Assembly: GCF_004919105.1 (NCBI RefSeq)
Contig: NZ_STGK01000010.1
Coordinates: 1 to 64,000, forward strand
Direction of reading: 5' to 3'
Length of the DNA stretch: 64,000 nucleotides
Source: Nocardioides sp. GY 10113
Lineage (GTDB): Bacteria; Actinomycetota; Actinomycetes; Propionibacteriales; Nocardioidaceae
Under the pieces are notes generated by a model. The model saw nothing but the letters and a program-made list of their open reading frames with translations. It ran no database searches and was not told the origin of the DNA. Below are positions 7,926 to 16,307 of this stretch, piece after piece. A program made the position numbers and the translations under genes. Numbering within the stretch: the stretch's first letter is position 1; each line of letters starts with the position of its first letter.

Positions 7926-8447
7926 TCAGATCCAGCCGGTCATCCGGCGCTGGCCGCGGTCGGCACCGAAGGGGAACCCGCCCGCGAACGGGGCACGGGC
8001 ATCGGGCAGCACTGGGTCGTCGGTGGCCCGGCGGACGACCCCGACCAGCCAGGTGTTGAGGGACTGGCCGGCCGCCGCGGCGGCCCCCTCGGCGCGCGCC
8101 TTGAGCGTCTCGGGAATGCGCAGGCTCACCCGCGCCAGGTCCCCCTCGTCCCCCGTCTCACCGGCGGGCGGGGTCCGCGGCGCCGGCTCCACGACGGCCG
8201 CCGGCTCCGGGTCGTGCACGACGAAGTCGAGGTCGCGGCCATCCAGCCGGACGTCGACCCCGCCGTCCGCCATCGCCGCGGTGATCTCCGACGCGGCCTG
8301 GCTGATCGCCTCCATCAGCGCCAGCCGCGCGGCGGGGTCGAGTGCGAACCCGAGCCGCTCCGCGACCTGGCGCACCTCCGGACCTGCGCCCTCGGCCGCG
8401 GCGAGCAGGTCGCGGCGGAGGCTCTCGACGTACGGCGTGATGTCCAT
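7926..8447 (-). CDS. HicB/ribbon-helix-helix DNA-binding protein
   Basis: A 173-residue protein. The C-terminal half carries a ribbon-helix-helix domain, ARVSLRIPETLKARAEGAA followed by GQSLNTWLVGVVRRA, as in HicB or Arc/MetJ repressors; the N-terminal half is an acidic alpha-helical region that may bind a partner. The start at 8447 is chosen because CATTAT ends 7 nt upstream, whereas the ATG at 8456 lies within this -10 box. Two TGACRTCA palindromes next to the promoter suggest autorepression. No HicA toxin is adjacent; the operon partner is the DUF4097 gene, so a toxin-antitoxin role is doubtful. Confidence 0.75.
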   Translation of the reverse strand: MDITPYVESLRRDLLAAAEGAGPEVRQVAERLGFALDPAARLALMEAISQAASEITAAMADGGVDVRLDGRDLDFVVHDPEPAAVVEPAPRTPPAGETGDEGDLARVSLRIPETLKARAEGAAAAAGQSLNTWLVGVVRRATDDPVLPDARAPFAGGFPFGADRGQRRMTGWI

Positions 8448-8458
8448 GTGCACCATAA

Positions 8459-8500
8459 TGACATCACGCTGATGTCACTTCAACTCCAATGTGACGTCAC
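8459..8500. promoter_or_regulatory. paired palindromic operators of the RHH/DUF4097 operon
   Basis: TGACATCACGCTGATGTCA (8459-8477) is a perfect 8-3-8 palindrome and GTGACGTCAC (8491-8500) is a second palindrome with the same TGACRTCA core. The first abuts the putative -10 box of the minus-strand operon. Tandem palindromes fit cooperative binding by a ribbon-helix-helix dimer. Confidence 0.7.
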
Positions 8501-8548
8501 TCTGCCTCATCGGGTCGCGAGGTCCCGCGTACAAGGCAGGATGGTGCC

Positions 8549-9337
8549 GTGACCCGACCCGTGGAGACCTGGCTGACCGACATGGATGGCGTGCTCGTGC
8601 ACGAGGAGCACCCGATCCCGGGCGCAGCCGAGTTCATCGAGGCGCTCAAGAGCAGCGGACGCCCCTTCTTGGTGCTCACCAACAACTCGATCTTCACCCC
8701 GCGCGACCTGCGCGCCCGGCTGCTCGGCAGCGGCATCGACGTGCCGGAGGGGGCGATCTGGACCTCGGCGCTGGCAACGGCGCGGTTCCTGCTCGACCAG
8801 CGTCCGGGCGGGAGCGCGTACGTGGTCGGCGAGGCGGGCCTGACCACCGCGCTGCACGAGATCGGCTACGTGATGACCGACCGCGACCCCGACTACGTCG
8901 TGCTCGGGGAGACCCGCACCTACTCCTTCGAGGCGATCACCCGGGCGATCCGGCTGATCGACGACGGCGCCCGGTTCATCGCCACCAACCCCGATCCGAG
9001 CGGCCCCTCCCAGGACGGCAAACTGCCCGCCACCGGTGCGGTGGCGGCGCTGATCACCCGGGCGACCGGCCGCGAGCCGTACTACGTCGGAAAGCCCAAC
9101 TCGCTGATGATGCGCAGCGCACTGAACAAGATCGAGGCGCACTCCGAGACCACGGTGATGGTCGGCGACCGGATGGACACCGACGTCATCGCGGGCCTCG
9201 AGGCCGGCCTCCGCACGGTGCTGGTGCTGACCGGGTCGACGAAGGCCGACGCCGTCGACGCCTTCCCCTACCGCGCGACCCGTGTCGAGGAGTCGGTGCG
9301 CGAGCTGATCCCGCTGGTCGAGTCCGGGGAGATCTGA
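8549..9337 (+). CDS. HAD-IIA family phosphatase (NagD-like)
   Basis: A 262-residue haloacid dehalogenase phosphatase. Motif I is DMDGVL with Asp11 and Asp13, motif II is LTNNS at 43-47, motif III has the Lys in GKPNS, and motif IV is GDRMDTD near residue 210. The C2 cap domain between motifs II and III identifies class IIA, which includes NagD nucleotidases, 4-nitrophenylphosphatases and 2-phosphoglycolate phosphatases. The exact substrate is unknown. The GTG start follows CAGGAT by 6 nt. It is transcribed alone and ends at the palindromic repeat array. Confidence 0.9.
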   Translation: MTRPVETWLTDMDGVLVHEEHPIPGAAEFIEALKSSGRPFLVLTNNSIFTPRDLRARLLGSGIDVPEGAIWTSALATARFLLDQRPGGSAYVVGEAGLTTALHEIGYVMTDRDPDYVVLGETRTYSFEAITRAIRLIDDGARFIATNPDPSGPSQDGKLPATGAVAALITRATGREPYYVGKPNSLMMRSALNKIEAHSETTVMVGDRMDTDVIAGLEAGLRTVLVLTGSTKADAVDAFPYRATRVEESVRELIPLVESGEI

Positions 9338-9358
9338 GCCTCGCCCCGGTGCTCGAGG

Positions 9359-9548
9359 GGGGGTGTGCCTGAGGCCTGCCGGGAGGTGCGCCGCCGGCCA
9401 CGGCTGGGCCGGGACCGGGCGCCGTGGCGAGTCGTGTGCCCCACGCACCGTCATAGGCGGGCCTCAGGCACACGAGGCGACCGGGGCCGGGCGCCGACAC
9501 GGGTCGTGTGCCCCACACACCGCCATAGACGGGCCTCAGACACACGAG
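9359..9548. repeat. array of three 46-bp palindromic repeats with 26-bp spacers
   Basis: Two clear 46-bp units lie at 9431-9476 and 9503-9548. Each has GTCGTGTGCC at the left and a near-complementary GG/GACACACGAG end at the right, around a 26-bp core. The spacer of 26 bp is GC-rich (CCGGGGCCGGGCGCCG). A degenerate inverted unit fits at 9359-9404, again 26 bp away, giving a 72-bp period. Two further units with the same spacing lie inverted at 18640-18757. The array fills the space between two converging genes. Confidence 0.8.
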
Positions 9549-9575
9549 GCACCCCCGGGAGGGGGCAGGTATGCC

Positions 9576-9605
9576 GACGGCCCCGGACCGGAGCCCGGGG
9601 CCGTC
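9576..9605. terminator. terminator of the Fe-S oxidoreductase gene
   Basis: GACGGCCCCGG pairs perfectly with CCGGGGCCGTC around an 8-nt loop, 20 nt past the stop codon of the minus-strand gene. Confidence 0.75.
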
Positions 9606-9624
9606 GTGACGGGTTGCGCCGACC

Positions 9625-12600
9625 TCAGAGGTCGAAGAGCGACTCCGCGCCGTGGATGTCCGCGTCGGTGCGCGGCTGGTGAGCCTCGCCCGAGCCGACC
9701 GGCACCGGCGCGGCCGGAGCCGCGACCGGCGCAGCCGGCTCGGCGGCGGGCCGCTCCGCGACCGGCGCCTCCGCGGCAGTCTCCTCCGCCGCCGGCTCCT
9801 CCGCAGCAGTCTCGGCTGCGGGCTCGACTGCGGGCTCGACTGCGGGCTCGGCCGCCGGCGGGACCGACTCGGCCACAGGGGCAGCAGGCGCGGCAGCCGC
9901 GACCACCGCACCCTCGGGCGCCTCGATGTCGAACAGCGACTCGGCCGCGTGGATGTCCACGTCGGTGCGCGGCTGGCTGGCCACGCCGGACGCCGCAGCC
10001 ACCGCCGTCGCGGCGACCCGAGCGGCCGGCGCTGCCGGGGCGGACTCGGGCGCTGCGGTCTCGGCGACCGGCTCGACCGGGGCAGCGGCCTCGGCGACCG
10101 GCTCGGCCGGGGCAGCGGCCTCGGCCTCCGGCTCAGCGACCGGCTCGGCGCCCGGCTCGGCGACCGGCTCGGCAGCTGTGGTCGCCGGCGCGGCAGCCGC
10201 GACCACCGAGCCCTCCGGTGCCTCGATGTCGAACAGCGACTCGGCCGCGTGGATGTCCACGTCGGTGCGCGGCTGGCTGGCCGCACCCGATCCGGCCACG
10301 ACCGCCGCAGCGGCAGCCGGAGCAGCCGGAGCAGCCGGAGCAGCCGGAGCAGCCGGGGCAGCCGGGGCAGCCGGGGCTGCCGAGGCTGCCGGAGCAGCGG
10401 GCTCGGGAGCGGCGATGTCGAACAGCGACCCGCCGCTCGGGATCTCGGTCTTCGCCTCGGCCGCCGGCGCCGCCTTCGCCTCGGCCGGCTTCTCCGCAGG
10501 CGCCTCGGCGGGCGCAGCGGGCGCCTCGGGGGCGGCGATGTCGAACAGCGAACCGCCGCTGGGCACCTCGCCAGCGGGCTCGGCCGCCGCCGGCTCCGAC
10601 TTGGCGGCGGGCGCCGCGGGAGCCGGGGTGTCGAACAGCGAGCCGCCGTCGTCGAAGAGCGAGCCGCCGGACGTCGCCTCCGGCGCGGGCTCGGCCTTCG
10701 CCGGCTCGGCCGGGGCCGGGGTGTCGAACAGCGAGCCGCCGGCACCCTCGTCGAAGAGCGACCCACCGGACTTCGCCTCCGGCGCCGCCGGGGCTGCGGG
10801 GGCCGTCGGGGCCGCGGGTGCGGCCGGCTCGTCGAACATGGAGCCCGGGTCGTCGAACATCGAGCCGGAGGACGGGGCGGCCGGGGCCGCCTCCTCGGTC
10901 ACGACCGCCGTGGCCGCGGCCGGGGCAGCGGGCGCAGCCTCGACCGGGGCGGCCTTCGCCACCGGAGCCGCCGCGGCACCCTCCCCGGGCTTCAGCTTGG
11001 TCGCGACCTCGCCCTTGACCGAGGCGAGCAGCATCTGCGCGACGTCGAGGACCTCGACCTCCGCCCGGGCCTCGCCGTCGGCCTGCATCTTGGTCAGACC
11101 GTCGGAGAGCATCACCCGGCAGAAGGGGCAGCCGACCGCGATCTGGTCGGCGCCGGTCCCGACGGCCTCGTTGGTGCGGTTGAGGTTGATCCGCTCGCCG
11201 ACCTTCTCCTCCATCCACATCCGGGCACCGCCGGCACCGCAGCAGAAGGAGCGCTCGTTGCTGCGCTCCATCTCCTTGTACTCGGCGCCCGGGAGGATCT
11301 GCAGGAGGTCGCGCGGCGGGGTGTAGACCTGGTTGTGGCGACCCAGGAAGCAGGGGTCGTGGTAGGTGATGGAGCGCTTGTGCGCGCCCTCGCCGTTGGC
11401 GACCGGGGTCAGCTTGCCCTCGCGCACCAGGCGGTTGAGCAGCTGGGTGTGGTGGGTGACCTCGAGCTCGATGCCGAAGTCCTTGTACTCGTTCTTGAGC
11501 GTGTTGAAGCAGTGGGCACAGGTCGAGACGACCTTCTTGACCTTGTACTCCTTGAACGTCTCCACGTTCTGCTGGGCCAGGCCCTGGAAGACGAACTCGT
11601 TGCCCGCGCGGCGAGCGGAGTCACCGGTGCAGGTCTCGCCGTTGCCCAGGACGCCGAAGGTCACCCCGGCCATGTCCAGCAGCTCGGCGACGGCGCGCGT
11701 GGTCTTCTTCGCGCGGTCCTCGTAGGCGCCGGCGCAGCCGACCCAGAACAGCCACTCGACCTCGTCGAGGGACTCGATGTCGTCGCCGACGACCTTGACC
11801 TCGAAGGGCAGGTCCTTGGCCCAGTCCATGCGCGCGTTCGGCGACATGTTCCAGGGGTTGCCCTTGTTCTCCAGGCCCTTGAAGAGGCCGTTGAGCTCGG
11901 CGGGGAAGTTCGACTCGACGAGCACCTGGTAGCGACGCATGTCGACGAAGTGGTCGACGTGCTCGATGTCGACCGGGCACTGCTGCACGCAGGCACCGCA
12001 GTTGGTGCAGTCCCACAGCGCGTCGGCGGAGAGGACGAAGTCGCCGCCCTCGGGGTTGTAGAACCAGTCGTCGGCGCCGACACCCTCGCCGGGCGCGCCG
12101 TCGGGAACGCCGACCAGCGCCTTGTCCGCGGCGCCCTCGACGCCCGACGCGACGGCGTACGCGTGCTCGCGCAGCCCCATCATCATCAGCTTGGGTGAGA
12201 GCGGCTTCTCGGTGTTCCAGGCGGGGCACTGCGACTGGCAGCGACCGCACTCGGTGCAGGTCGTGAAGTCGAGGATGTCCTTCCAGGAGAAGTCCCAGAT
12301 GGAGCCGACGCCGAGGACCGAGTCCTCGTCGAGGTCGTCGATGTCGTCCAGCGTGATCGGCTTGCCGGCCGAGGTGAGCGGCTTCACCGCACCCAGGGCG
12401 GTGGCGCCGCTGTCCTCGCGCTTGAACCAGATGTTGAACCAGGCGGTGAACCGGTGCCAGGCGACACCCATGGTCAGGTTGGAGGAGATCACGATCAGCC
12501 AGGCCATCGCGGAGACGATCTTCACCATGGCGATGAAGAAGATGATGTTCTCCAGCGTCCCGATGGAGTCCTCACCGGTCGGGTAGAGGTTCGCGAAGAG

Positions 12601-13194
12601 CTGCGAGACCGGGAAGTGCAGCCCGGTGGCGTGCTCGGCGTGCTCGCCGCCATGGGCCTGGAGCAGGTTGTACTCCGCGCCGCGGATGAAGAGGATCGCC
12701 GAGCTCTCCAGCAGCACCATCGCCTCGACGAAGTACGCCTGCCACATGGTCGATCCGAAGAACCGGCTGCGGCGACCGAGCTGGTCGGGCCGGTGCGTGA
12801 GCCGGTAGATGATCAGCGGGATGATCGCCAGCGCGCCGAGCAGGCCGAGGAGCTCCGCGGCCCATTCGTACGGCGCCCACTGGCCGACGATCGGCCAGGT
12901 CCACTCGGGGTCGATGAGCTGCGGGAACGCCGCCGCGACCGCGGTGGAGAGCATGATGAACGCGGCGAAGGCGAACCAGTGGAGGATGCCGACCCAGGTC
13001 CACTGGAGCATCCGCGTGTGCAGGAACGTCTCCTTGACCATGGTCAGGGTGCGCGCGCCCGGGTTGCTGGTGCGACCCGGTGCGGGCTGGCCCTGGCGGA
13101 TCACCGCGAGCATCGCCTTGACGGCCCGCGCGGTCATCACCACCGCCACCGCCGACACGGCGAGCGAGACCACGATCGCTACGGTCTGCATCAT
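9625..13194 (-). CDS. membrane-anchored HdrD-like Fe-S oxidoreductase with SLFD-repeat tail
   Basis: An 1189-residue protein. Residues 1-260 hold about five membrane helices. Two 4Fe-4S motifs follow, CTECGRCQSQCP near 312 and CTNCGACVQQCP near 394, then two CCG domains with WVGCAGAY, STCAHC, YHDPCFLGRH and SFCCGAGG, as in heterodisulfide reductase HdrD and related electron-transfer proteins. It probably passes electrons between the membrane quinone pool and a cytosolic partner. From about 740 to the end the protein is Ala/Pro/Glu-rich and low in complexity, with 11 S-L/M-F-D motifs. The ATG has GAGGAG 8 nt upstream. A family homologue without the tail would be about 700-750 residues. Confidence 0.88.
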   Translation of the reverse strand: MMQTVAIVVSLAVSAVAVVMTARAVKAMLAVIRQGQPAPGRTSNPGARTLTMVKETFLHTRMLQWTWVGILHWFAFAAFIMLSTAVAAAFPQLIDPEWTWPIVGQWAPYEWAAELLGLLGALAIIPLIIYRLTHRPDQLGRRSRFFGSTMWQAYFVEAMVLLESSAILFIRGAEYNLLQAHGGEHAEHATGLHFPVSQLFANLYPTGEDSIGTLENIIFFIAMVKIVSAMAWLIVISSNLTMGVAWHRFTAWFNIWFKREDSGATALGAVKPLTSAGKPITLDDIDDLDEDSVLGVGSIWDFSWKDILDFTTCTECGRCQSQCPAWNTEKPLSPKLMMMGLREHAYAVASGVEGAADKALVGVPDGAPGEGVGADDWFYNPEGGDFVLSADALWDCTNCGACVQQCPVDIEHVDHFVDMRRYQVLVESNFPAELNGLFKGLENKGNPWNMSPNARMDWAKDLPFEVKVVGDDIESLDEVEWLFWVGCAGAYEDRAKKTTRAVAELLDMAGVTFGVLGNGETCTGDSARRAGNEFVFQGLAQQNVETFKEYKVKKVVSTCAHCFNTLKNEYKDFGIELEVTHHTQLLNRLVREGKLTPVANGEGAHKRSITYHDPCFLGRHNQVYTPPRDLLQILPGAEYKEMERSNERSFCCGAGGARMWMEEKVGERINLNRTNEAVGTGADQIAVGCPFCRVMLSDGLTKMQADGEARAEVEVLDVAQMLLASVKGEVATKLKPGEGAAAAPVAKAAPVEAAPAAPAAATAVVTEEAAPAAPSSGSMFDDPGSMFDEPAAPAAPTAPAAPAAPEAKSGGSLFDEGAGGSLFDTPAPAEPAKAEPAPEATSGGSLFDDGGSLFDTPAPAAPAAKSEPAAAEPAGEVPSGGSLFDIAAPEAPAAPAEAPAEKPAEAKAAPAAEAKTEIPSGGSLFDIAAPEPAAPAASAAPAAPAAPAAPAAPAAPAAPAAAAAVVAGSGAASQPRTDVDIHAAESLFDIEAPEGSVVAAAAPATTAAEPVAEPGAEPVAEPEAEAAAPAEPVAEAAAPVEPVAETAAPESAPAAPAARVAATAVAAASGVASQPRTDVDIHAAESLFDIEAPEGAVVAAAAPAAPVAESVPPAAEPAVEPAVEPAAETAAEEPAAEETAAEAPVAERPAAEPAAPVAAPAAPVPVGSGEAHQPRTDADIHGAESLFDL
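9887..9982. repeat. 96-bp direct repeat within the tail, copy 1
   Basis: This block matches 10187-10282 with 3 mismatches, offset exactly 300 bp. It encodes the module ending QPRTDVDIHAAESLFDIEAP, so the tail grew by in-frame duplication. Confidence 0.85.
10187..10282. repeat. 96-bp direct repeat within the tail, copy 2
   Basis: Second copy of the block at 9887-9982, in the same frame and 100 codons away. Confidence 0.85.
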
Positions 13195-13240
13195 TCCAAC
13201 GACTCCTCGTCCTCAGCAGAGCGCACAGAAAGCGCGCATG

Positions 13241-13257
13241 GCGAGCCTAAGGCTCGC
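13241..13257. promoter_or_regulatory. 17-bp palindrome upstream of the Fe-S oxidoreductase
   Basis: GCGAGCCTAAGGCTCGC is a perfect 7-3-7 palindrome 47 bp before the minus-strand ATG. It is an operator candidate of unknown factor. The rest of the 220-bp gap holds no gene; GTTGGTAACTTAAAC near 13327-13340 is an AT-rich patch that may contain promoter elements. Confidence 0.45.
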
Positions 13258-13414
13258 GGGCACCGGCGATCTGCGAAGGCTTACCTAACGGAGCCTCCGC
13301 GGACGTCGGCCCGGCGATCCTACCCGTTGGTAACTTAAACGGTCAGTCGATGCTCACCCCTCCGCCACCGGCGACCCAGCATGATGTGAGCGAGACCACG
13401 GAAGGGAGCCCGGC

Positions 13415-15037
13415 GTGAGCAACCCTCGCACCCCGCGCCGCGGCCGGGCTGTGGCCGGCACCGCGCTCGCCCTCGCCCTCGCCGGGTGCAACCTCGGCGA
13501 CGACGCGGCCCGACCGCTGGGCGAGGTCCCGCCGAGCGGCGGGGCGAGCACCGCCACTCCCGGCGACGGCACGGGCACCGCCCCCACCGCCCCCGAGGAC
13601 CTGGACGTCGCGGTCAGCGAGACCCGCACGGACTCGGTCTACCCCGACGCCGGCGACCCGCTCGTCGATGCGCTCCACTACGACCTCGACCTGACCTGGT
13701 CGCCCGACCGCGACCGGCTCGACGCCCGGGAGATCCTCACCTTCCGCGCCACCGCGAACGCCCCCGGGATCCGGCTCGACCTCAGCGACGCCCTGACCGT
13801 CGGCTCCGTGGCGGTCGACGGCGAGCCCGCCGACTTCGCCCTCGCCGACCAGGACCTGACCATCGACCACCGGGTCCGCCGGGACCGCACGTACGAGCTC
13901 GTGATCGAGTACGGCGGCTCGCCGGAGCCCGTGCCGGCGCCGTCGGTCCGCGACGACTTCGCCGACGGCCTGGGCTGGCTGACCGCCGCGGACCACAGCA
14001 CCTCGACGCTGCAGGAGCCCTACGGCGCCTTCACCTGGTACGCCGTCAACGACCACCCCTCCGACAAGGCGCTCTACGACTTCACGCTGACCACCGACGC
14101 GCCCTGGACCGGGGTGGCCAACGGCGAGAACACCGGCACCACCGAGGAGGACGGGCTCCGGACCACCACCTGGCACCTGGCCGAGCCGGCCGCGTCGTAC
14201 CTGGTGACGGTGGCCTTCGACGACTTCCAGGTGACCGACCTGGCCTCGCCCTCGGGAGTCCCGATCCAGATCTGGGCACCGGCCGAGGGCGATCCGACGC
14301 CGGGGCAGACCGGGTACGCGCCACAGGCCATGGCGTGGCTCGAGGAGCTGCTGGGCCCCTACCCGTTCGACACCTTCGGCATCGTCGTGGTCGGCCGCGA
14401 CAGCGGCATGGAGACCCAGACGATGGTCACCCTGGGCAACACCCCCTACACGACCTCGGCCGCCGTGGTCGTCCACGAGCTGGCCCACCAGTGGTACGGC
14501 GACACCGTCACGCCGGCGGACTGGAGCGACGTGTGGATGAACGAGGGAACCGCGATGTACCTGCAGGGCCTGTGGCAGGCGGAGCAGGCGGGCATCAGCA
14601 TCGAGGAGAAGATCGACAGCTGGGCGCGCGGTGAGGCCGCCGAGCGGGCCGAGGCGGGCCCGCCCGGCGCCTACGACCCCGAGCAGTTCGGCGCCGGGAA
14701 CATCTACTACGGCCCGGCGCTGATGTGGCAGGAGCTGCGCGAACGGATCGGCGACGAGGCGTTCTTCGCACTGCTGCGCGACTGGCCGGCCGACCAGGAG
14801 AACGACACCGCCGACCGCCGCGAGTACCTGCGGTGGATCGAGCGCGAGACCGGCGAGGAGCTCACCGCGTTCTTCGGGGACTGGCTGCTGTCACCGACCA
14901 CCCCCGACCGCGACGACACCGGCAGCGACGACGGGAACGGGCGGGACGGCGCTCAGTACAGCAACGCCGTCGCCGGGTCCTCGATGATCCCGGCCACGTC
15001 CGCGAGGAATCGGGAGCCGGTCGCGCCGTCGATGTGA
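13415..15037 (+). CDS. M1 family metallopeptidase lipoprotein
   Basis: A 540-residue zinc aminopeptidase-like protein. A signal peptide ends in the lipobox LALAGC with lipid-modified Cys25, so the enzyme is likely anchored on the outer face of the membrane. The catalytic core shows HELAH at 354-358 and, after 18 residues, Glu377 in MNEGTAMY, the gluzincin spacing of the M1 family. The length is that of a short form without the long C-terminal HEAT-like domain of aminopeptidase N. GGAAGGGAG precedes the GTG. The last 28 codons run through the 3' end of the convergent E2 gene, an 85-nt overlap. Confidence 0.9.
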   Translation: MSNPRTPRRGRAVAGTALALALAGCNLGDDAARPLGEVPPSGGASTATPGDGTGTAPTAPEDLDVAVSETRTDSVYPDAGDPLVDALHYDLDLTWSPDRDRLDAREILTFRATANAPGIRLDLSDALTVGSVAVDGEPADFALADQDLTIDHRVRRDRTYELVIEYGGSPEPVPAPSVRDDFADGLGWLTAADHSTSTLQEPYGAFTWYAVNDHPSDKALYDFTLTTDAPWTGVANGENTGTTEEDGLRTTTWHLAEPAASYLVTVAFDDFQVTDLASPSGVPIQIWAPAEGDPTPGQTGYAPQAMAWLEELLGPYPFDTFGIVVVGRDSGMETQTMVTLGNTPYTTSAAVVVHELAHQWYGDTVTPADWSDVWMNEGTAMYLQGLWQAEQAGISIEEKIDSWARGEAAERAEAGPPGAYDPEQFGAGNIYYGPALMWQELRERIGDEAFFALLRDWPADQENDTADRREYLRWIERETGEELTAFFGDWLLSPTTPDRDDTGSDDGNGRDGAQYSNAVAGSSMIPATSARNREPVAPSM

Positions 15038-16293
15038 CGGTGGTCGAACGAGACCGCCAGCGTCATCACCTTCCGTGGCACCACCTGGTCGCCGACCACC
15101 CACGGCTGGGGCCTGATCGCGCCCAGGCAGAGGATGGCCGACTCCCCGGGGTTGATGATCGGGGTGCCGGCGTCGACGCCGAAGACGCCGACGTTCGTGA
15201 TCGTGAACGTGCCGCCGGCCAGCTCGGCCGGCTGGGTGCGGCCCTCGCGGGCGGTCCCGGTCAGCGCCTCGAGCGCGCGGGCCAGGCCGAGCAGGTCGAG
15301 GGCGTCGGCGTCCTTGACGTTGGGCACCACCAGCCCGCGCGGGGTGTCCGCGGCGATGCCGAGGTTCACGTAGTGCTTGAGGACCACCTCCTGCGCCGCC
15401 TCGTCCCAGGTCGAGTTGAGCAGCGGGTGGCGGCGCAGCGCCAGCAGCGTGGCCCGCGCGGCCACCAGCAGCGGGGAGACCCTGACCTCGGCGAAGTCTC
15501 GTCTGGCCTTGAGCCGCTCCACCAGCTCGACGGTGGCGGTGGCGTCCACGGTGACCCACTCGGTGACGTGCGGTGCGGTGAACGCCGAGCCGACCATGGC
15601 GGTGGCCATCTGCTTGCGCACGCCCTTGATCGGCTCCCTGGTCTCCCGCTCCCCCACGGACGCCGGCACCGCGGCCGACGCGGCCGACGCTGCGGCGGGC
15701 GGTACGACGCCGGACGCCGCGGCCTGCACGTCGTCGCGGGTCACCCGGCCCTCCGGTCCGGACCCGGCGATCCCGGCCAGGTCGACGCCGAGGTCGCGGG
15801 CGAGCTTGCGGACCGGCGGCTTGGCCAGCACCCGGGTCGAGGCGGCGGTGGCGACCGGCGCCTCCGCCACGGGCGCGTCCGCCACCGGCACCGCGACCCG
15901 GGCCCGCCTCCGCAGCTCGCGCTGCTTGGGCCCGTAGCCGACCAGGGTCGGGTTGCCGGCGGGCGGCACGTTGGTGTCGATCGGGGCGGCGGCCCGCGGC
16001 GGACCGGCAGACGCGGCCGCGGGCTCGGGCGCCGGCGCCGGCGCGGCGGCCGCCGCCTCAGCCGCGCCGATCGCGATGATCGGCGTGCCGACGGTGACGG
16101 TGTCGCCCTCGGCGACCAGCAGCGCGGTCACCTCGCCGGCGTACGGCGAGGGCAGCTCCACGATCGACTTGGCGGTCTCGATCTCGACGATCACGTCGTT
16201 GACCGCGATCGTGTCGCCGACCGCGACCCGCCAGGTGACGATCTCGGCCTCGGTGAGCCCCTCGCCGACGTCGGGCAGCTTGTACTCGGGCAT
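14953..16293 (-). CDS. dihydrolipoamide acyltransferase, E2 of a 2-oxoacid dehydrogenase complex
   Basis: A 446-residue E2. The N-terminal lipoyl domain carries the lipoylated Lys42 in IETAKSIVEL, an Ala/Pro linker follows, then a peripheral subunit-binding domain around KPPVRKLARDLGVDL (about 155-190), and the C-terminal catalytic domain with DHRHIDGA near the end. It transfers the acyl group from lipoate to CoA. It is third in the operon, 14 bp after E1 beta. Separate E1 alpha and beta genes with a single lipoyl domain are typical of the branched-chain (Bkd) complexes of actinobacteria, though a pyruvate-type role is possible. An E3 gene is not nearby. Confidence 0.93.
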   Translation of the reverse strand: MPEYKLPDVGEGLTEAEIVTWRVAVGDTIAVNDVIVEIETAKSIVELPSPYAGEVTALLVAEGDTVTVGTPIIAIGAAEAAAAAPAPAPEPAAASAGPPRAAAPIDTNVPPAGNPTLVGYGPKQRELRRRARVAVPVADAPVAEAPVATAASTRVLAKPPVRKLARDLGVDLAGIAGSGPEGRVTRDDVQAAASGVVPPAAASAASAAVPASVGERETREPIKGVRKQMATAMVGSAFTAPHVTEWVTVDATATVELVERLKARRDFAEVRVSPLLVAARATLLALRRHPLLNSTWDEAAQEVVLKHYVNLGIAADTPRGLVVPNVKDADALDLLGLARALEALTGTAREGRTQPAELAGGTFTITNVGVFGVDAGTPIINPGESAILCLGAIRPQPWVVGDQVVPRKVMTLAVSFDHRHIDGATGSRFLADVAGIIEDPATALLY

Positions 16294-16307
16294 CGCTCCC
16301 CCTCCCC

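Noticed and set aside
9359..9548. CRISPR array
   Set aside because: The period is constant but the repeats are palindromic and degenerate and the spacers are similar to each other, not unique; no cas genes are nearby.
9652..12198. Long plus-strand open frame of 848 codons over the Fe-S oxidoreductase gene
   Set aside because: It is the antisense shadow of the SLFD tail and CCG domains; high GC keeps the opposite frame open. Its protein is Arg/Gly-rich without any domain.
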